DNA of 64,000 nucleotides from Lindgomyces ingoldianus (GCF_010093535.1 NW_022985166.1:1268818-1332817); one strand, 5' to 3'. Positions 30,552 through 42,879 are shown, numbered from the stretch's first letter. Program-made: numbers and translations. Notes: generated by a model not told the origin, from the letters alone.

Positions 30552-32964
30552 TCAGTTCACAACTTGTGCTGTCGTAGGACGAAGCTCCAGCAGAAGGCTA
30601 TGGCCGAACAAACCAGAGAAACACCTACAATCAAATATATCAGTAGGCATATTCCTAATCTAAACGAAGTTTACTTTACGATGGGTCCAAGCCAAAGCCT
30701 CCACATAGGCACTTAGAATCACTGCAGCGATAGGGGGCTTAGCATTGTCAACATAGCGAGTATCCGACACAGCTCGTTCAATAATCTACGTTTCGTCAGC
30801 TACAACGGATTGCGACGTAATCACATCACCCTCTTCGAGCTTCTTGAGTCTCGAAAATCCCAACCTATCAAGTCGACGATTGAGCCCTCTCCACAACATC
30901 GCTTGCATCACGGCCCCCACACTAGCTAATCTAGCCACTATTCTAACAGATGAGGAGAGAAATAGAGCCGAGGTGGCAACTGCCGTGTATTGTGGATCGA
31001 AATCGACTTGGATACTGGTAAATATTGCAGATTGAGCGACCCGAGTACCGAAACCGCCTGGGACGATGTAAAGGGATTCGAGCCAGTTTGTGTGTCCATG
31101 CCAACGGAATATGAGGAGGTAGCCGAAGGTCGCGATTAGGGTTGCAGAGAGAAGCAACAATTTGTAGCGCCCAGTCCTGAATCAGTCTTCAATTAGTAAG
31201 CTAGGCTTCGTCAATAAGTACTTGTTCTCTGACCTCAGAATGATGGCCCCGGACATGACACCTCCCACTGCATTTCCGGCAACGGCAAGAAATAGGTGTG
31301 CACCGGCGACCGCGTTGGAAGCTTTGGCAATGATCTAGAAGTAGAGCGGAACTGCAAACATCAACTACCCAAGAATTAATCAAACGCACAGTTGGGCAAG
31401 GCATACACGTACCCCCATCTGCGCAGCCGTTTGGAGGGCCATGACGACGAATGAAACGACGGAGTCCCGATGCTGCAAGAGCTGCAGCGGCAAAATTGGT
31501 TCTTTAGCCATCTAGCCTTCGGTTACTATAAATAATACACCAAACACGGCTACTATGCCAAACAGAATCGGGATGATAGGGTGGGTCCATGGTAATTTAA
31601 CACCACCTATCTCAAGGGGTAATAGGAAGCCTAGGGTAGTCATAGTCACCAGCGTTGCACCTACGAAGTCGATTCTCGCAAATTTGCTTTGCTCTGGTCC
31701 TTCTTCGACTTTGGGATCCTGGTTGCAGTTTGGAAGTGTATACCCAACAAGGACGATCGCAACTGCTGCCAAGGGAGCCTGTCCTAGAAAAGACCTGCAA
31801 AGAATTAGCAAGTTCAGGTTGGTGAATCTGAATAGTAGTAGCTGAAATCACCGACGCACCATCTCCATCCCACCGTGTCAGCAAGCCACCCTCCAACTAG
31901 CCCTCGAAGACTTCGGCCAGTTTTTACAACAGCATTTACATAGGAAAGCCATGACGCCACATGGCGGAGTGGTATGAGATCTTGCCACAATATCAGCAGA
32001 GTATAGAGGGAGATGTACATTGGGGGAACATGGGCACCCGTTACTATGCAGTTGGGCTGAAACATAGAAAAGGTGCCGGGTGAAGCGAAGTGGAGCTCAG
32101 CTATTACTAAATGCATCACAGCACAGCTACAGATTGTCTTGAAATGTTCTGCCTTCAAGTAGCTCCTTAAAGGGACGAATCCTATTACTTGAGTATGGGA
32201 AATGTGATGGAGATCATTGAAAAGGTCGACAAACCGGTGATAATTATTGAAAGCAATGCGGTCATGCCCGCACTGCCAGATCCAGATACGATGCGACCTA
32301 GTATGACGTGCTACATGGTAGTCCCAATACCTCCGAAGCTCTCAGAATTCAACAACGTTGGCTCTGAATCCACTTACACAATTGCACTGGGTCACAGTAA
32401 GTATATATTTAAGAATGATTCCATCGATATGTTTCCTACCATCCGAGACCAAAGAGAATATATGCCGCAAGTAACGGGGCATCTTTGCAATATAGGTCGC
32501 GCAATTTTCCGTAGTACAATGTTTATCAACTCAAAGTAAGCTTGAATTCGGACACATTTAAGCTGACTAAAGGTTGAGTTGATGCAGCTGCAAGAGCAAA
32601 GCTAGTAATTAACTAGCTCGAGTCGTGAGGAGCATTGAATTCTGAGGATGATGAGATGTGCAGCAATGAAGAGTGAGCCATCAGCGTCAGAGATGAAGGC
32701 ACCTATTGTTGTCAAAACTTAGAAAAGGCTTGCCGACGTGCGACTAACAGGAATAATTCGCACGATAAACGAAGACAGTGCTTCGGTTGAAGGAGAAGTT
32801 GGACCTGGCTCCAGCCTTGCTTCTTCGTTAACCGCGACCGAAGCAGAGAAAGTGTCGCTGGAACTCGTACTCGAAATGAGGCTAATGTTGCTCTCAGACA
32901 ATACACTCTCTGTTTGAGTAATTAGTGCCGTCTGTTCATTAGGTTTGGTGGTGTGGTTTAACAT
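30552..32964 (-). pseudogene. MFS drug/amino-acid transporter pseudogene
   Basis: The minus strand carries a full MFS gene in order. There is a polar N-terminus from ATG at 32964, then SEFNAPHDSS-stop-LITSFALAAASTQPL, ILGRIVSGSGSAGMTALLSI, DLIPLRHVASWLSYVNAV, GGWLADTVGWRW and SFLGQAPLAAVAIVLVG. Further on are AKASNAVAGAHLFLAVAGNA and SLYIVPGGFGTRVAQSAIF, and the end of the twelfth or later helix. This resembles multi-helix proton antiporters of the VBA/DHA type at the vacuole or plasma membrane. Introns with intact sites remain (GTGCGT...TTTGCAG inside WRW/SFLG; GTACGT...GGGTAG; GTCAGA...TTCAG). The gene is killed mainly by TAG/TAA stops at former Gln codons. The Tc1 relic ends 14 bp beyond its 3' end. 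Confidence 0.82.
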
Positions 32965-34184
32965 GTTGGTAAACTGGACCTAGTGGGGAAAGATATATTG
33001 GGAAGATTAAGAATGTAAGCCATGATAGCACTTATCTGCAAGTAGTGGGCATTTGACTCAGGCAGCAGGTCACCCAACCATGGCTGTGCCAAGGCTGACC
33101 ATGGCTAGGCCAGATGTGGTTGGTGCTGCGGGGATGATTAGATTAGTTAGCGCGCCCACACAAACTAAAGCAAGCGTCCCATGCTTAGGGACGTGTACTG
33201 TAGTGAAACATTGCGTTATATTCCACTAGCGCCGGCGGTCCTGTCGTCATACGCCGACTAGCCCTACCAAATGCCGTAATTATTCGTGCGCAGCTAATAT
33301 TCGCCAAAGTTTGCTGGTAGTTAGCTTATCTAAGCGCGCACGAATGATTAGTAGCCCCGTTAACTGTGGAGTTATCAGTGTAGAACTACCAGCGGAGGAG
33401 CCGGGATATCGGCCTGTTATCTTGAGAACCCTGTACTCAGTTGTACTAGGTTAACCAGAGCGCGCCCGTTTGGCGTCAACTTTCTCGCGATCGTCGTGGG
33501 TGTCTTAAGCCCATACAAGGCACGGCCGGGGTAGTTCATAGTAGTATTGGTGCTAGCAGCAGCGCAAATCATGAGTGAAAAGGCTGGGGGCTTAGCCTAG
33601 CCCCGGACACATGACATCCCATCACGTGCCTTGGTACACATTTATCCTTTCTTGAACCCTTGAGTCTCCTCAAGGATTCACCTATCAATAATATCCTATA
33701 CCACCTCTCTGCGCTTCCTACTTCCTGCATACAAGGCTCTCATAGCTTGGAATTAGCCTTTAGCGCGCTTAGAAATATAATTCTATTATATGCTTCAAGT
33801 TACATGAGTATTATAAGATATTATTAGATTATGCCTAAAGCTGTTAAGAAACCCCTTCAAGAGAAAAAATAGCACCTCAGAACCTTCGTCCACAAATCAT
33901 CATTTCACTCTTAACTCATGTCCCCTTGCAGGCTATAAATTCGGTTAAATGAGCGTGCACGAATCAGAATTGCAGCACTGCACCACGTTTCCCCTGGTTC
34001 GCTCCCAGTATGCGACCATCCTCGCGCGACCATGTGAATGTCTGCATGCAAGGGCACACGAGACACACCACCATAGCGCTGGGACGAGCCCTTGGTGATG
34101 CACGCCATCAACGTCCCTATATCACTATGCGGCATAGATGCTGCCTTACACCAAAGCACACGTCCCTAAACTGAACTTCCGCCG
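32965..34184. other. No gene seen; one small hairpin
   Basis: The sequence is mixed. 33277-33291 and 33336-33350 are inverted copies (taattattcgtgcgc, 14 of 15 matching) around a 44-nt loop, possibly a tiny MITE. 33740-33870 is AT-rich. The minus-strand open frame at 33911-34159 has no support. Confidence 0.4.
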
Positions 34185-35825
34185 ATGACCATTCAGTCAC
34201 ATATCACTGTTACCCTCGCCTTGCTCGTTATCGTTGCCTCTGCCATCAACCGCGACGATTGCGCTGCCACGATCCGCAATGAAATCCAGAATCAGAGCCT
34301 AAAGGCTGACAACTGGACCTTCTTCTACGATATACCTGCCCTGTTAGACCCCAAGAGCACGCTGTCCGTGAGATTGGGATCATGCTTGAGCAAGTGCGGC
34401 GGCGGCTTCAGTTGGTATACAGGCAGTGAGATCTCTAATCGTATGATCGGCTGGCTTATCCCCGTTCTTGTGCTTATCGGTAACATGCATATGCCACCTC
34501 TCAGCGGAAAATACAAGGCCTTCAGCATCCTACACTTCATCGGCGACCCTATTGACAGTATACTAAGTCTCCAGCATACCCTAGGCATTCGCCACGCAGC
34601 ACACGTATGGGCTGGAAAAACTGTCACCGAGCACAGCTTAACGGGACGAGTAGCACCTCAAGACCTTGCTGCCGTCTTCTGGGCGTTTGACACATTAAAT
34701 GCAGGATCCAGCAACACGCCCATCCGCATCCTAGAGCCGTTACTACACCTACCGGATTTCCCCTTCGCAGTCAATGAGGCCGCAGCAGACATACGGAATA
34801 CCACAGTGAAAGAATCAGCGCGAACATACCTAGCTATCCTCATATACCTCAGCACCGTCGCCACAGCATTTATCAAAGCATCGAGCAGTACAACACAATT
34901 CGCGTCAAGACCAGGGAACCGGGTCGCCCTCGCAATGCTCTACTGTTGGCTACTCCCTGCCATCCTGCTCTCCACCTCCGCCGCCCGCTTCACGACGTCA
35001 GATGCCTGCATTCGAGCAATCAAACGCTTCACCCGACATCTCCGCCACCCCAAGTTCACAGACACCTCACTCTTACCGGCTCAGTTTCACTCGCACATCA
35101 CCACCATGGCCAGAACAACCCACAGCGTCCAAGATGCTTCACCCTGGTCCGGGGCTATCTACGTCTACCGCCCCTGCAAGCCGTTCATTTCCCATCCCTT
35201 CCCCTACTACCCCTCCCCAGTCTCCATGCTTCTGCTGTCCATCATCCCCATCCTCATCTCCATGTGCGTGGCCATAGCCATCAGTTACAACACCCCCACC
35301 ATCGGCTTCGGGTGTCGGTCCATCGCTGAAATCTCCATCAGTTGCATGTGGCTCTTCTCCTTCCTTATCACCCTTCTCCTTCAGAAACTCCGCATCGCGA
35401 CGGGAAAGTTCCAACTCCTCGTTGTTGGTGCGAAGGACTTTCTGATCGGCTGCGGCGCTCTGCTGATTGTTGCTATTATCTACGCCGGAGCATTCAATAG
35501 CTGCTGGTGCTGGTCTAATGGCGTGAATGGCGTTGTCAATCATTCACTGCACGTGCTACTCGGGGTGGATGCGAATCTACAGGTGAATGCTGAGACGATA
35601 TATCCCGGGCTGGTTGGGGGAGGGTTGGGGGCGCAGGTGGTAGTGTTTTTGGTTATGTGGGGAGGGGGGTGGGGGCAGACGAGCTGGTGGAAATGGGCGG
35701 TTGAATGGGGGTTACGGCAGACCAAGAGAAGCTATCAAACCGTTACTACAAGGGCGGGAAATGAGAGTGGAATTCCTTTGGTGGATAGGGGTCCGCTCCC
35801 TGATGGACGAGAGGTTCATAGGTAG
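34185..35825 (+). CDS. Large secreted-pathway membrane protein, unknown function
   Basis: This is a single-exon frame of 546 residues. Residues 1-21 (MTIQSHITVTLALLVIVASA) look like a signal peptide. A short lumenal or outer part follows with Cys (DDCAATIRN, GSCLSKCGGGFSWYTG). Membrane segments include MIGWLIPVLVLIG (about 86), YLAILIYLSTVATAFI (about 215), VALAMLYCWLLPAILLSTSA (about 245), VSMLLLSIIPILISMCVAIA (about 345), CMWLFSFLITLLL (about 388), FLIGCGALLIVAIIYAGAF (about 425) and LGAQVVVFLVMWGGGWG near the end. The WSW/CWCWS patch lies before the last segment. Similar polytopic proteins are widespread in Pezizomycotina but have no assigned function. No stops or repeats disturb it, so it is probably a working gene. 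Confidence 0.78.
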   Translation: MTIQSHITVTLALLVIVASAINRDDCAATIRNEIQNQSLKADNWTFFYDIPALLDPKSTLSVRLGSCLSKCGGGFSWYTGSEISNRMIGWLIPVLVLIGNMHMPPLSGKYKAFSILHFIGDPIDSILSLQHTLGIRHAAHVWAGKTVTEHSLTGRVAPQDLAAVFWAFDTLNAGSSNTPIRILEPLLHLPDFPFAVNEAAADIRNTTVKESARTYLAILIYLSTVATAFIKASSSTTQFASRPGNRVALAMLYCWLLPAILLSTSAARFTTSDACIRAIKRFTRHLRHPKFTDTSLLPAQFHSHITTMARTTHSVQDASPWSGAIYVYRPCKPFISHPFPYYPSPVSMLLLSIIPILISMCVAIAISYNTPTIGFGCRSIAEISISCMWLFSFLITLLLQKLRIATGKFQLLVVGAKDFLIGCGALLIVAIIYAGAFNSCWCWSNGVNGVVNHSLHVLLGVDANLQVNAETIYPGLVGGGLGAQVVVFLVMWGGGWGQTSWWKWAVEWGLRQTKRSYQTVTTRAGNESGIPLVDRGPLPDGREVHR

Positions 35826-36928
35826 TATTACTGAGCAGATCAATTCCAGAATGCTAGTCGTTTACAATTGCACAAGTACAGTCTTTCACTGGGTCTCTCT
35901 TCACTAATATCTATCAAGACGCGGAGAAGTTACACTGGCTAACGATTGAGAGTTTCGAACGAGCTCTTGGCTGATGTGGAAGATAAAATCTGAGCAATAA
36001 GAGGGGGGAAGGGGAATTTTTAGGAGCATGTAGATGAGGAGTATTGCGCAGCTATATCTGCCCAGTTTCCATTATTCGATAGCGCTTCTACCGTTCTTGG
36101 ACATACACACCATATCTTGTCCGTAATGTATCCCAGTAGTGAGTCGTCTCACTGAAACCCCCAGCGCAAGTTGAAATTCTGTCCCGGGTGTTGCTTGATG
36201 TATCTTCTAGCTTGGAAAGCGCAATGACTTGGAGAGCTTCGGTGAAGGATTTCTCGTTGGTTGGCTAAGGTGTGAAAGGCGCGTCTACGAAACTTGAAGG
36301 AGGTGCAATATGTTGGTGTTCTTTCAAAGGAGTCTGCGATGTACACATAGACATATATCATGCCCGCATCGGAGTTAAACAGGGACATGTCGCGAGATCT
36401 ATCTGCGGTTTAAGAGTTTGAGCATGTTCAAAGTAGCCACTTGCAAATTTGCCTGTGTTGAAGTCTAGCTGATGTATCTCAACTCAACCTCGTCTCCACC
36501 GCCACCCACCCCGTCCTGAGCGTGTTAAACTCCCTCCTCAGCAAGACACAGCAGAATCATCTCAAATAACGTACCTCATGGGTGTGCCGGCTACTCTGCT
36601 AGAATCCTACTAAAACTATCCTAACATTACAATGCCTTAAGAATAACACTAATTAGGACCTTTAAAAGAAGCTAGAGTACAGCTTGCGCTTTAGGCTGTT
36701 AAATAAGGTGTAATAATTACCTTATCACACGCTGTAGCTTTTTACAATGTCTTTTATACAACACTAAGCACGTTTTTGTCCGACAGCGAAGGGGTTTGTG
36801 CGAAGGCTGCATCATCACTAATATTCAGCGGCTGTGTGAGCTTGAGCGTGGAGTTTTCGTCTGCTTAAAGTCTCTGCATCTCCTCTCTCCCTACACTACC
36901 AGCAATCCTTCGAGCTACGACAGCAGCA
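35826..36928. other. No gene seen; AT-rich scrap at 36.6-36.75 kb
   Basis: Only unsupported short frames are present. 36600-36760 is AT-rich with RIP-like words and is probably a small repeat fragment. Confidence 0.4.
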
Positions 36929-38885
36929 ATGGCAATGTTTTTAGATACTTGTTGCGTACCTCAGTCGCATCATCCGCTTCAAATTATACATTATGATGGG
37001 CGCCCGAAGCCAAAACGACCCTCACAGCGTACTTCCCCCAAGATCCGGTTTGGCGAAGATGGAACGGGGTCGAACGCTGAACAGGAGAATGAAGAAGATC
37101 CTATACCTACATCTGATGAAGTCGAACTTGCCGATTTGGCGTGCTTAGGTAGGCATCCCTATCGCCGACGGAATGTTGGTGTTTGCTCTGGCGTTGTCTG
37201 ACGACTAACAGGGACGCAGCCGACAACGAAGCTAACTACGAGGTTAGCGGCAGAAGAGGAGAAAATGGCGATGTTGGCAATGATGACCCCACGAACGAAC
37301 GGGAAGGTGTCTCAATGCCAGCCTCTCAAGAAGACACAGGGGATAAGGCTTCACGTTAGCCGGCCCCTTATAAGAGAAGTAGTTAAGATAAATGCCCTAG
37401 CCCGGTCGTGATAGTAGCTCACGCATGCATTTTCTGACTATGCGTAGGAAATGCGGTCATTATCAATGATAGTTAGTCGGACTCTGAGGCCGACTCGGGC
37501 GACCTGTACGAAGAAGATCCAGGTTTGCACATGGGCGATCGGCTTGAGTCCCCCAGTACTTCGACCCCGGAGTATCGTGATACGGAGGTCCCTACCGGCA
37601 CGACCGACACAATTAACTTAGAAACGGTTAATAGAGCGAAGATTCAAGCCAATAAGCCCCCGCATGGGCGACTACCATCAACGCCGCCGACTAGCCCGTC
37701 GATAACGAACATCGAACAGTTGACGGAAGAGGCCTTCCGCTGCATACATATGAAAGCCACCGCACATCAGCGCCCGACGGAAACAAGGTGAAGTCGGAAG
37801 ATGAGCATCCGCTATTGCAAGTCTATTCCTTCTATCTAACAGTACCAAGTTAGACTTCCTACCATCGAAAGTACGAGCAGCGGTAGCAGCAGCGGAAGCG
37901 ATACTGATGACGACGACCACAACGGCAAACACACAACGTCGCTGACCCGCAAGCGGAAACGCTCTCCACCAGCCAACAACGCAAGTCACAAGCGGCAAAG
38001 TCGAGAACCGAACACAACGTTAAAGCCGAGCACTACTTGCACCAAACCCTCTGCAAGGCGACAAAATCTATCTCTACCCCAGGAGAAGGCAGTCTCCAAT
38101 CATGTCTCAGATGCTAGACTTGCTTCAGCAGCGCAGTCTAGCGTCTGTGATACTAAGATGTGCTGCGGTAAGGACAGCAGTGCCGAAAGCAGCGAAGGGA
38201 GCGGTGAGTGGGGCCGCCATCTTCGAAAGGGACGGAAGCCTATGGGAAGCAATCAAGGCAGCGTTTGGTGTTCACGTTTAAACGCTAAGAATCCGTCGTC
38301 CACTCCCGCTCCACTGCATGCGAATCGGAAAACGAGGTTGTCTGCAAAGGGTGTATCACCTGGACAGATACAGTGGCATCTATTAGACATAGCATTCCAC
38401 TCGCTCTCGGCCTATGTGTCGTTTTTGATAGCTATCTTCCGTGCTTATAGTGGCCCGGGAATGATATCTACCAGCCATGCAGTCACCCTCTTGAAGAGTA
38501 TTGTGGGCGATCCAACAAAGCTTGAGGATATCACGATCAAGCCGCTCACATCTGACACGTGGTTTCTTACGAGTTTGACATATTTGCTCAGTGGTGCTCC
38601 GGATGCGGGATAGGCCAGCCACTGCTAGCTCCATCTAGCTTGCCACTGAACAGGGCAGACACTGCATCTCCACGGGATTATGGACGGCCTCGCGATGCTG
38701 TCGTCGACGACGACGACCAAAGTGCATATGAAGATTATGATAAGAAGGGCAAAAATGACGAAGAATATCTAAGCGATGTCGTTAAGAAGCTCTCGAGCTC
38801 TAGGACTCATCCGCTGGTCAGAGAAGGACGACAACAGATTGCGCAATTGGGGAAAGCAAGGCAAGTCTTGGAACTGGATATGTGA
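36929..38885 (+). pseudogene. Decayed acidic, Ser/Lys-rich protein with introns
   Basis: From ATG 36929 a first exon (MAMFLDTCCVPQSHHPLQII, later NEEDPIPTSDEVELADLACL) ends at a GTAGGC donor (37149) and joins at 37220 (GACTAAC branch, GCAG) to DNEANYEVSGRRGENGDVGN. That frame soon shows TAG and TAA stops at likely Gln codons. Later come an acidic exon (DSEADSGDLYEEDPGLHMGD), an intron 37788-37853 (GTGAAG, CTAAC branch, TTAG), and a long basic frame with TRKRKRSPPANNASHKRQS. A final Cys-bearing part (CESENEVVCKGCITW; QWCSGCGIGQ; YEDYDKKGKNDEEYL) has three stops. The composition suggests a nuclear regulatory protein. I do not recognise the family, and several splice junctions are guesses. Confidence 0.45.
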
Positions 38886-39071
38886 TCGATTCCCGGACAG
38901 ATCTCGGGGCGCCATGTAGGTACACTATCCGAAGCCGCGAAAGAAATCCTGAAAAGGGATAGTACAGATCTATCAAATTATTGCTCTCATCCGCGTCGCT
39001 TTATTTCTTCGCATCGACAAAATCGCCTCACCTTGACATACTAAGATCATAGGCTGCCTCTGTGAAATGTT

Positions 39072-40043
39072 TCACATGTCTGATCTCTGGTGGGAAGGTG
39101 GTTCGTTGGTCGATAGGCTGGGGCATCCCTCAGAACTTAGGAGTGCCACTTGATCACGGTCGAAAGCCCTCAATTCTAGCCCGGTGACCTCGTTATTAGC
39201 CTCGTCAACGATTTTCGCTATCTTATCCTTCAGATTGCATGGGTGTTTGTAATCTCGCTTGTATCCGGAATTACTCCATACTGGCGACTTCATGTTGTAG
39301 ACGTTCGAGCACAGCTCTCCAAAACTCATTCCGAAGAATGGTGCTACTGGATACGGCGCTAGCAAACCCGACCATTCCATTCCCTTTGCAAGGGCGCCGT
39401 AGAGTATAGAGCCACTCTCGAACGAGTTGATGCCGCTTGGACAGTGATAGTCCCTCTGACAATATTCATCGAGGAGATCGTGTAGTTGCGAGATAACGTT
39501 GCCGATTGCTTCGATGTGGGCTTGATCGATCCGGTATATAGAGTAGGTTAGCCAGGTGTTAGCAACTGGCTCGAGACCTGCCCACGAAGCGTGTAATTGA
39601 AAGACCTAAGTTCGGCGACTCATCCTGCCGACTCTGCTTGATAGCGACTACTGTCGTCAGTGCGAATTCCTTAGGTAATCTCAGTACCCAAGCTATGCAC
39701 ATCCACAACGTGAGATTTCGACAGTACTCTGCCGGGACTGGTGTGGTGCTTTGATATCCTTTATCCACAAATCCGTCAAAAGCTTTACAGGTTCTAAGTA
39801 GCAGTAGTATTCGGCTAGTACGACGATCTTTGTAAGCATGGCTAGAGGCGCTGACCGGGGTATGTAGCTGTTACGAAGATGTAGTACACTGAGAAGAATT
39901 GAAAGTGCATCTTCGTCCCAGTCGTCGGCATAAATGTGATAACGACGATCGTTCCCTTGGAGTCTCCCTTCCATCCAGCTTCCGGAAAGCATGCTTTCAA
40001 AATTTAGGCGAGGCCAGTCTGAGTTGACTCGAATAGACTTCAT
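39072..40043 (-). pseudogene. BTB/POZ-domain protein broken by two single-base shifts
   Basis: From 40043 the minus strand reads SDWPRLNFESMLSGSWMEG, YHIYADDWDEDALSILLSVL and LAMLTKIVVLAEYYCYLEPV, typical of fungal BTB proteins. At about 39755, in an A run after WIKDIK, the frame shifts by one base and continues as STTPVPAEYCRNLTLWMCIA and VLRLPKEFALTTVVAIKQS. It shifts again near 39605 and then reads AHIEAIGNVISQLHDLLDEY, SFESGSILYGALAKGMEWSG and a C-terminal domain to 39072. BTB proteins act as dimerising adaptors, often for Cul3 ligases. Apart from the two shifts the sequence is well kept, so a recent loss or sequencing errors are both possible. The family's usual N-terminus lies upstream and is not found. 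Confidence 0.75.
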
Positions 40044-41581
40044 AGCGTATTTTGGTGGGGGCGTGAAAAGCCTATGCTAGAGGAAGAGGCAAGCTTGCAG
40101 TATACGAATCAGCGCTTGCGGCGGGTATCGGGGGCGCGACTGAATGGATAAGGAGCACGGAAGCACTGCCGGGACGGAAAGATGTCTTTGGTAGTCGACC
40201 TATCACCTATATGCTTTTCGGTACGCTCTTATCTTTGCACCGTTCATCGTGGCTTATGCAAGAAGCCATTCAATGCGGAGATCTTTGCTTATCGTGCCGT
40301 TTAGGACTGGGATTATGTTAGCCCAGGACGCCATATATGTCACGTGGGATAACCACTGGCTAATTGGTCCATGTCCACATGTATATTAGTACCAGACCTT
40401 GGACACTCAAGTCTACAGAGGTCATACCGAAATACACATTGTCTCTACAACGTCTCCACACCTGCTTACACAGATATACGAGCGTGCGCTATCATCACGT
40501 GACCTTACTTCCACTCGACCTCCTCAGATACGAATCGCGACGGAATACAAGTATACAAATGGAACTCACCGAGCGCCTAAGCAGACGGATGCGCTGTTGC
40601 CTCGGCTGAGGAACGACAAGCGAGTGGATAGTCGTAGCATCGGTGGTGAAGCATCAGCGACTTGTGCCTCCTTCACTAAACGCCAGCAAGTGTTATAAGT
40701 AGATCGAAGAACCATTTTACTGTGCCTCTTTGTCATAGATCGTCCTTTGGCGTGATGTGCAACGAGAAATCAGCCTGGTGATATTCTGGTCAGCCAATAT
40801 CATCCCCACATTCTCCACTTCAAGTTCGGTCATGTCTAGACTAAGCCCCAGTGGTGGGCGCGCGCATAGCAGAGCCTCAAATAGCCGCATCGATGTAACA
40901 CAACACAGTAATTACTATATAAGAGCATATATTAATCTTAGATCTACCTCCATAGGCGCCGGAGCATATGCTTTGCCGTATGCGGCACAGTCCTTCATCC
41001 GAGTTGGGCAAAGGGAAATGTTCGGTTCTGCCTTCGCTCATTCGTTCAGTAGCTATGCCTCGCGCTCCATTTTTCAAGCAATGTTTGGATGATAGCGGCT
41101 CTATTCACAGCGCGTAAATATGTTTGAGAACTTTGAGGGTACCAATGCATGAAGGGAAAGGAGCGTTCTAAAGAATGGAAATACCTTGTTTCATCAGTGA
41201 AAACCCAGCATTTCTTGAGTCCTACTCATCAAGGCTCGACCATTTGTTAGATGGCTTCGTGAGCTTGGCTCCGCCTTTCATTACAACCACGCGCTTTTTC
41301 TAACATTCTCCGTACATATTTTCGGTCCTAAAACTTGGTGGCTTTGAGGCAAAGCCTTGAGTCCAGACATAGCAGCAGTTTAGGATTGTATGAGACTGCA
41401 CATCTTAAGAAGTATGTATATCTCCGAACTGGAGCAGAGACTGCACACTTAGAATATCAACTGGTGACCATTCCTATTCGCATTAATCTTCACCTTCTTT
41501 CTTCCTTTCACTTTTTACATCACCCCAGACCTTTTACCTTTTATCGAATTCCAAATACCAAATTGGACCCTTTCCACCGAA
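40044..41581. other. No supported gene
   Basis: Open frames at 40364-40698 and 40757-41092 (plus) have no domain or gene structure. 41440-41580 is pyrimidine-rich (ctttcac, tttacct), which fits the promoter and leader of the Fig1-like gene that follows. Confidence 0.4.
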
Positions 41582-42609
41582 ATGGGAATTTCTTATCGCA
41601 TGCGTGAGTGGTTTAGAAATTCCTCCCTCAAGACTTGGTGGGCTGAACATGTTCTAAAGAAAACGTGAACTACCGTCTCTGGACGTACCTGCTACCAATA
41701 CCGATACTTATTTTCTACTGTAAGCCACCGCAAGAGGCATCATGTATACACAGAACTGACTTGTGTTTAGCTCTATCTCTAACGGGATGTGTATCAACTT
41801 CTCCAGGTATTTCTAATATATTTACTGTTAAGTTGCAGAGATTCAATGAAACAAGCTCTCTGCTATCAGAAGTCCGGCTTGGATATTTCGGTACGTCGTT
41901 CTGGAAAGCTAAACTACTATATTCGAGAATTTCTAATCAGGAACTAGGCGTTTGTGCTTCTGTATCAAATGGTCTTTCGTGTTCACCCAGCTCCGGAAAA
42001 TCCGTCGATGCCCTTTTCAGCTCGCTGATCGGACCCAATTCCAACACCACGTCCAACCTCAGCGACGACTCCAGGCACGTTTTATCTATGGCACTAGACA
42101 TACAGTCGAAGATCATCATCTACCTTCTTGCTGTTGCCGGCGTATTGTTTGCTATCAGCCTTTTTTTTATCAGTCTCTTGAAGGGGCACTTCAGAATGGC
42201 CGGAATAGAGAATGTGAACGCAGGGAAACGAATCCAAATGCTAAGAAAAGTTTCCATGATGACGATGTGGGGCTCAGTTGCGTTTGCACTTGCATCAGCT
42301 ATATCGATCAATCAAGCAACAAGTGCCATGGAGTTTATCACGAGGGTGGATAGCTCATCGAGTATCGAGATTACCGCGGGAAAGACGTTGAACATTCTTC
42401 AATGGCTGCTGTTCGCATTCTCGACCCTCTTTGCGGTTGGTATATCGAGCATCTTTACGAGAGAAGGTGGAATGATCAAGTCTACTGGTTCATCTGAAAT
42501 GGCTGGTGCGAGCCGAAATAATGCTGGAATGGGAAGAGCGGGAGGCTCCGGAGGTGGTCCACCTCCCTTTCCTCCTCCTCTACCGCCGCCACCGCCGCCG
42601 CCACCATGA
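41582..42609 (+). CDS. Fig1-domain membrane protein (mating calcium influx family), four exons
   Basis: Exons are 41582-41603, 41660-41719, 41771-41890 and 41948-42609, 287 residues. Introns are 56, 51 and 57 nt with GTGAGT, GTAAGC and GTACGT donors. The start MGISYRMQNVNYRLWTYLLP leads into a membrane segment, then LSLTGCVSTSPGISNIFTVK and VRLGYFGVCASVSNGLSC. These two blocks (GCVSTSPG and GYFGVCAS) identify the Fig1 family. Three further membrane segments follow (IIIYLLAVAGVLFAISLFFI, WGSVAFALASAISI, LQWLLFAFSTLFAVGISSIF), then a Gly-rich and poly-Pro tail. Fig1 acts at the plasma membrane in pheromone-linked calcium uptake and cell fusion in yeasts, and in mating or hyphal development in filamentous fungi. 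Exon choices were set by keeping the Fig1 blocks in frame. Confidence 0.82.
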
Positions 42610-42879
42610 GTCGGGGCTTAGCTTCCCAACTGCTTCTGGTATGTGGCTCTTAAGCATATGCAATAATTATTTGGTTTTGATACATTTTGTTTGTTGTATG
42701 CGGTCTCTCTCACTGTCACGTGCAAAGCGTTTGTTGTGCTTAGCAGTTTTTCGACTTGGTTCCCATAGACTTTCCGCGCTCTTAAATCGAATTTAGACAC
42801 AGAAAATGTTATCAATCTGGGTCAACAATGCTGTGTCGATAGCAATATTGGCTGAATACATTTCGGCTCAGCGTGGCTA
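42610..42879. other. 3' region of the Fig1-like gene; nothing else seen
   Basis: No open frame or repeat can be supported here. Confidence 0.3.
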
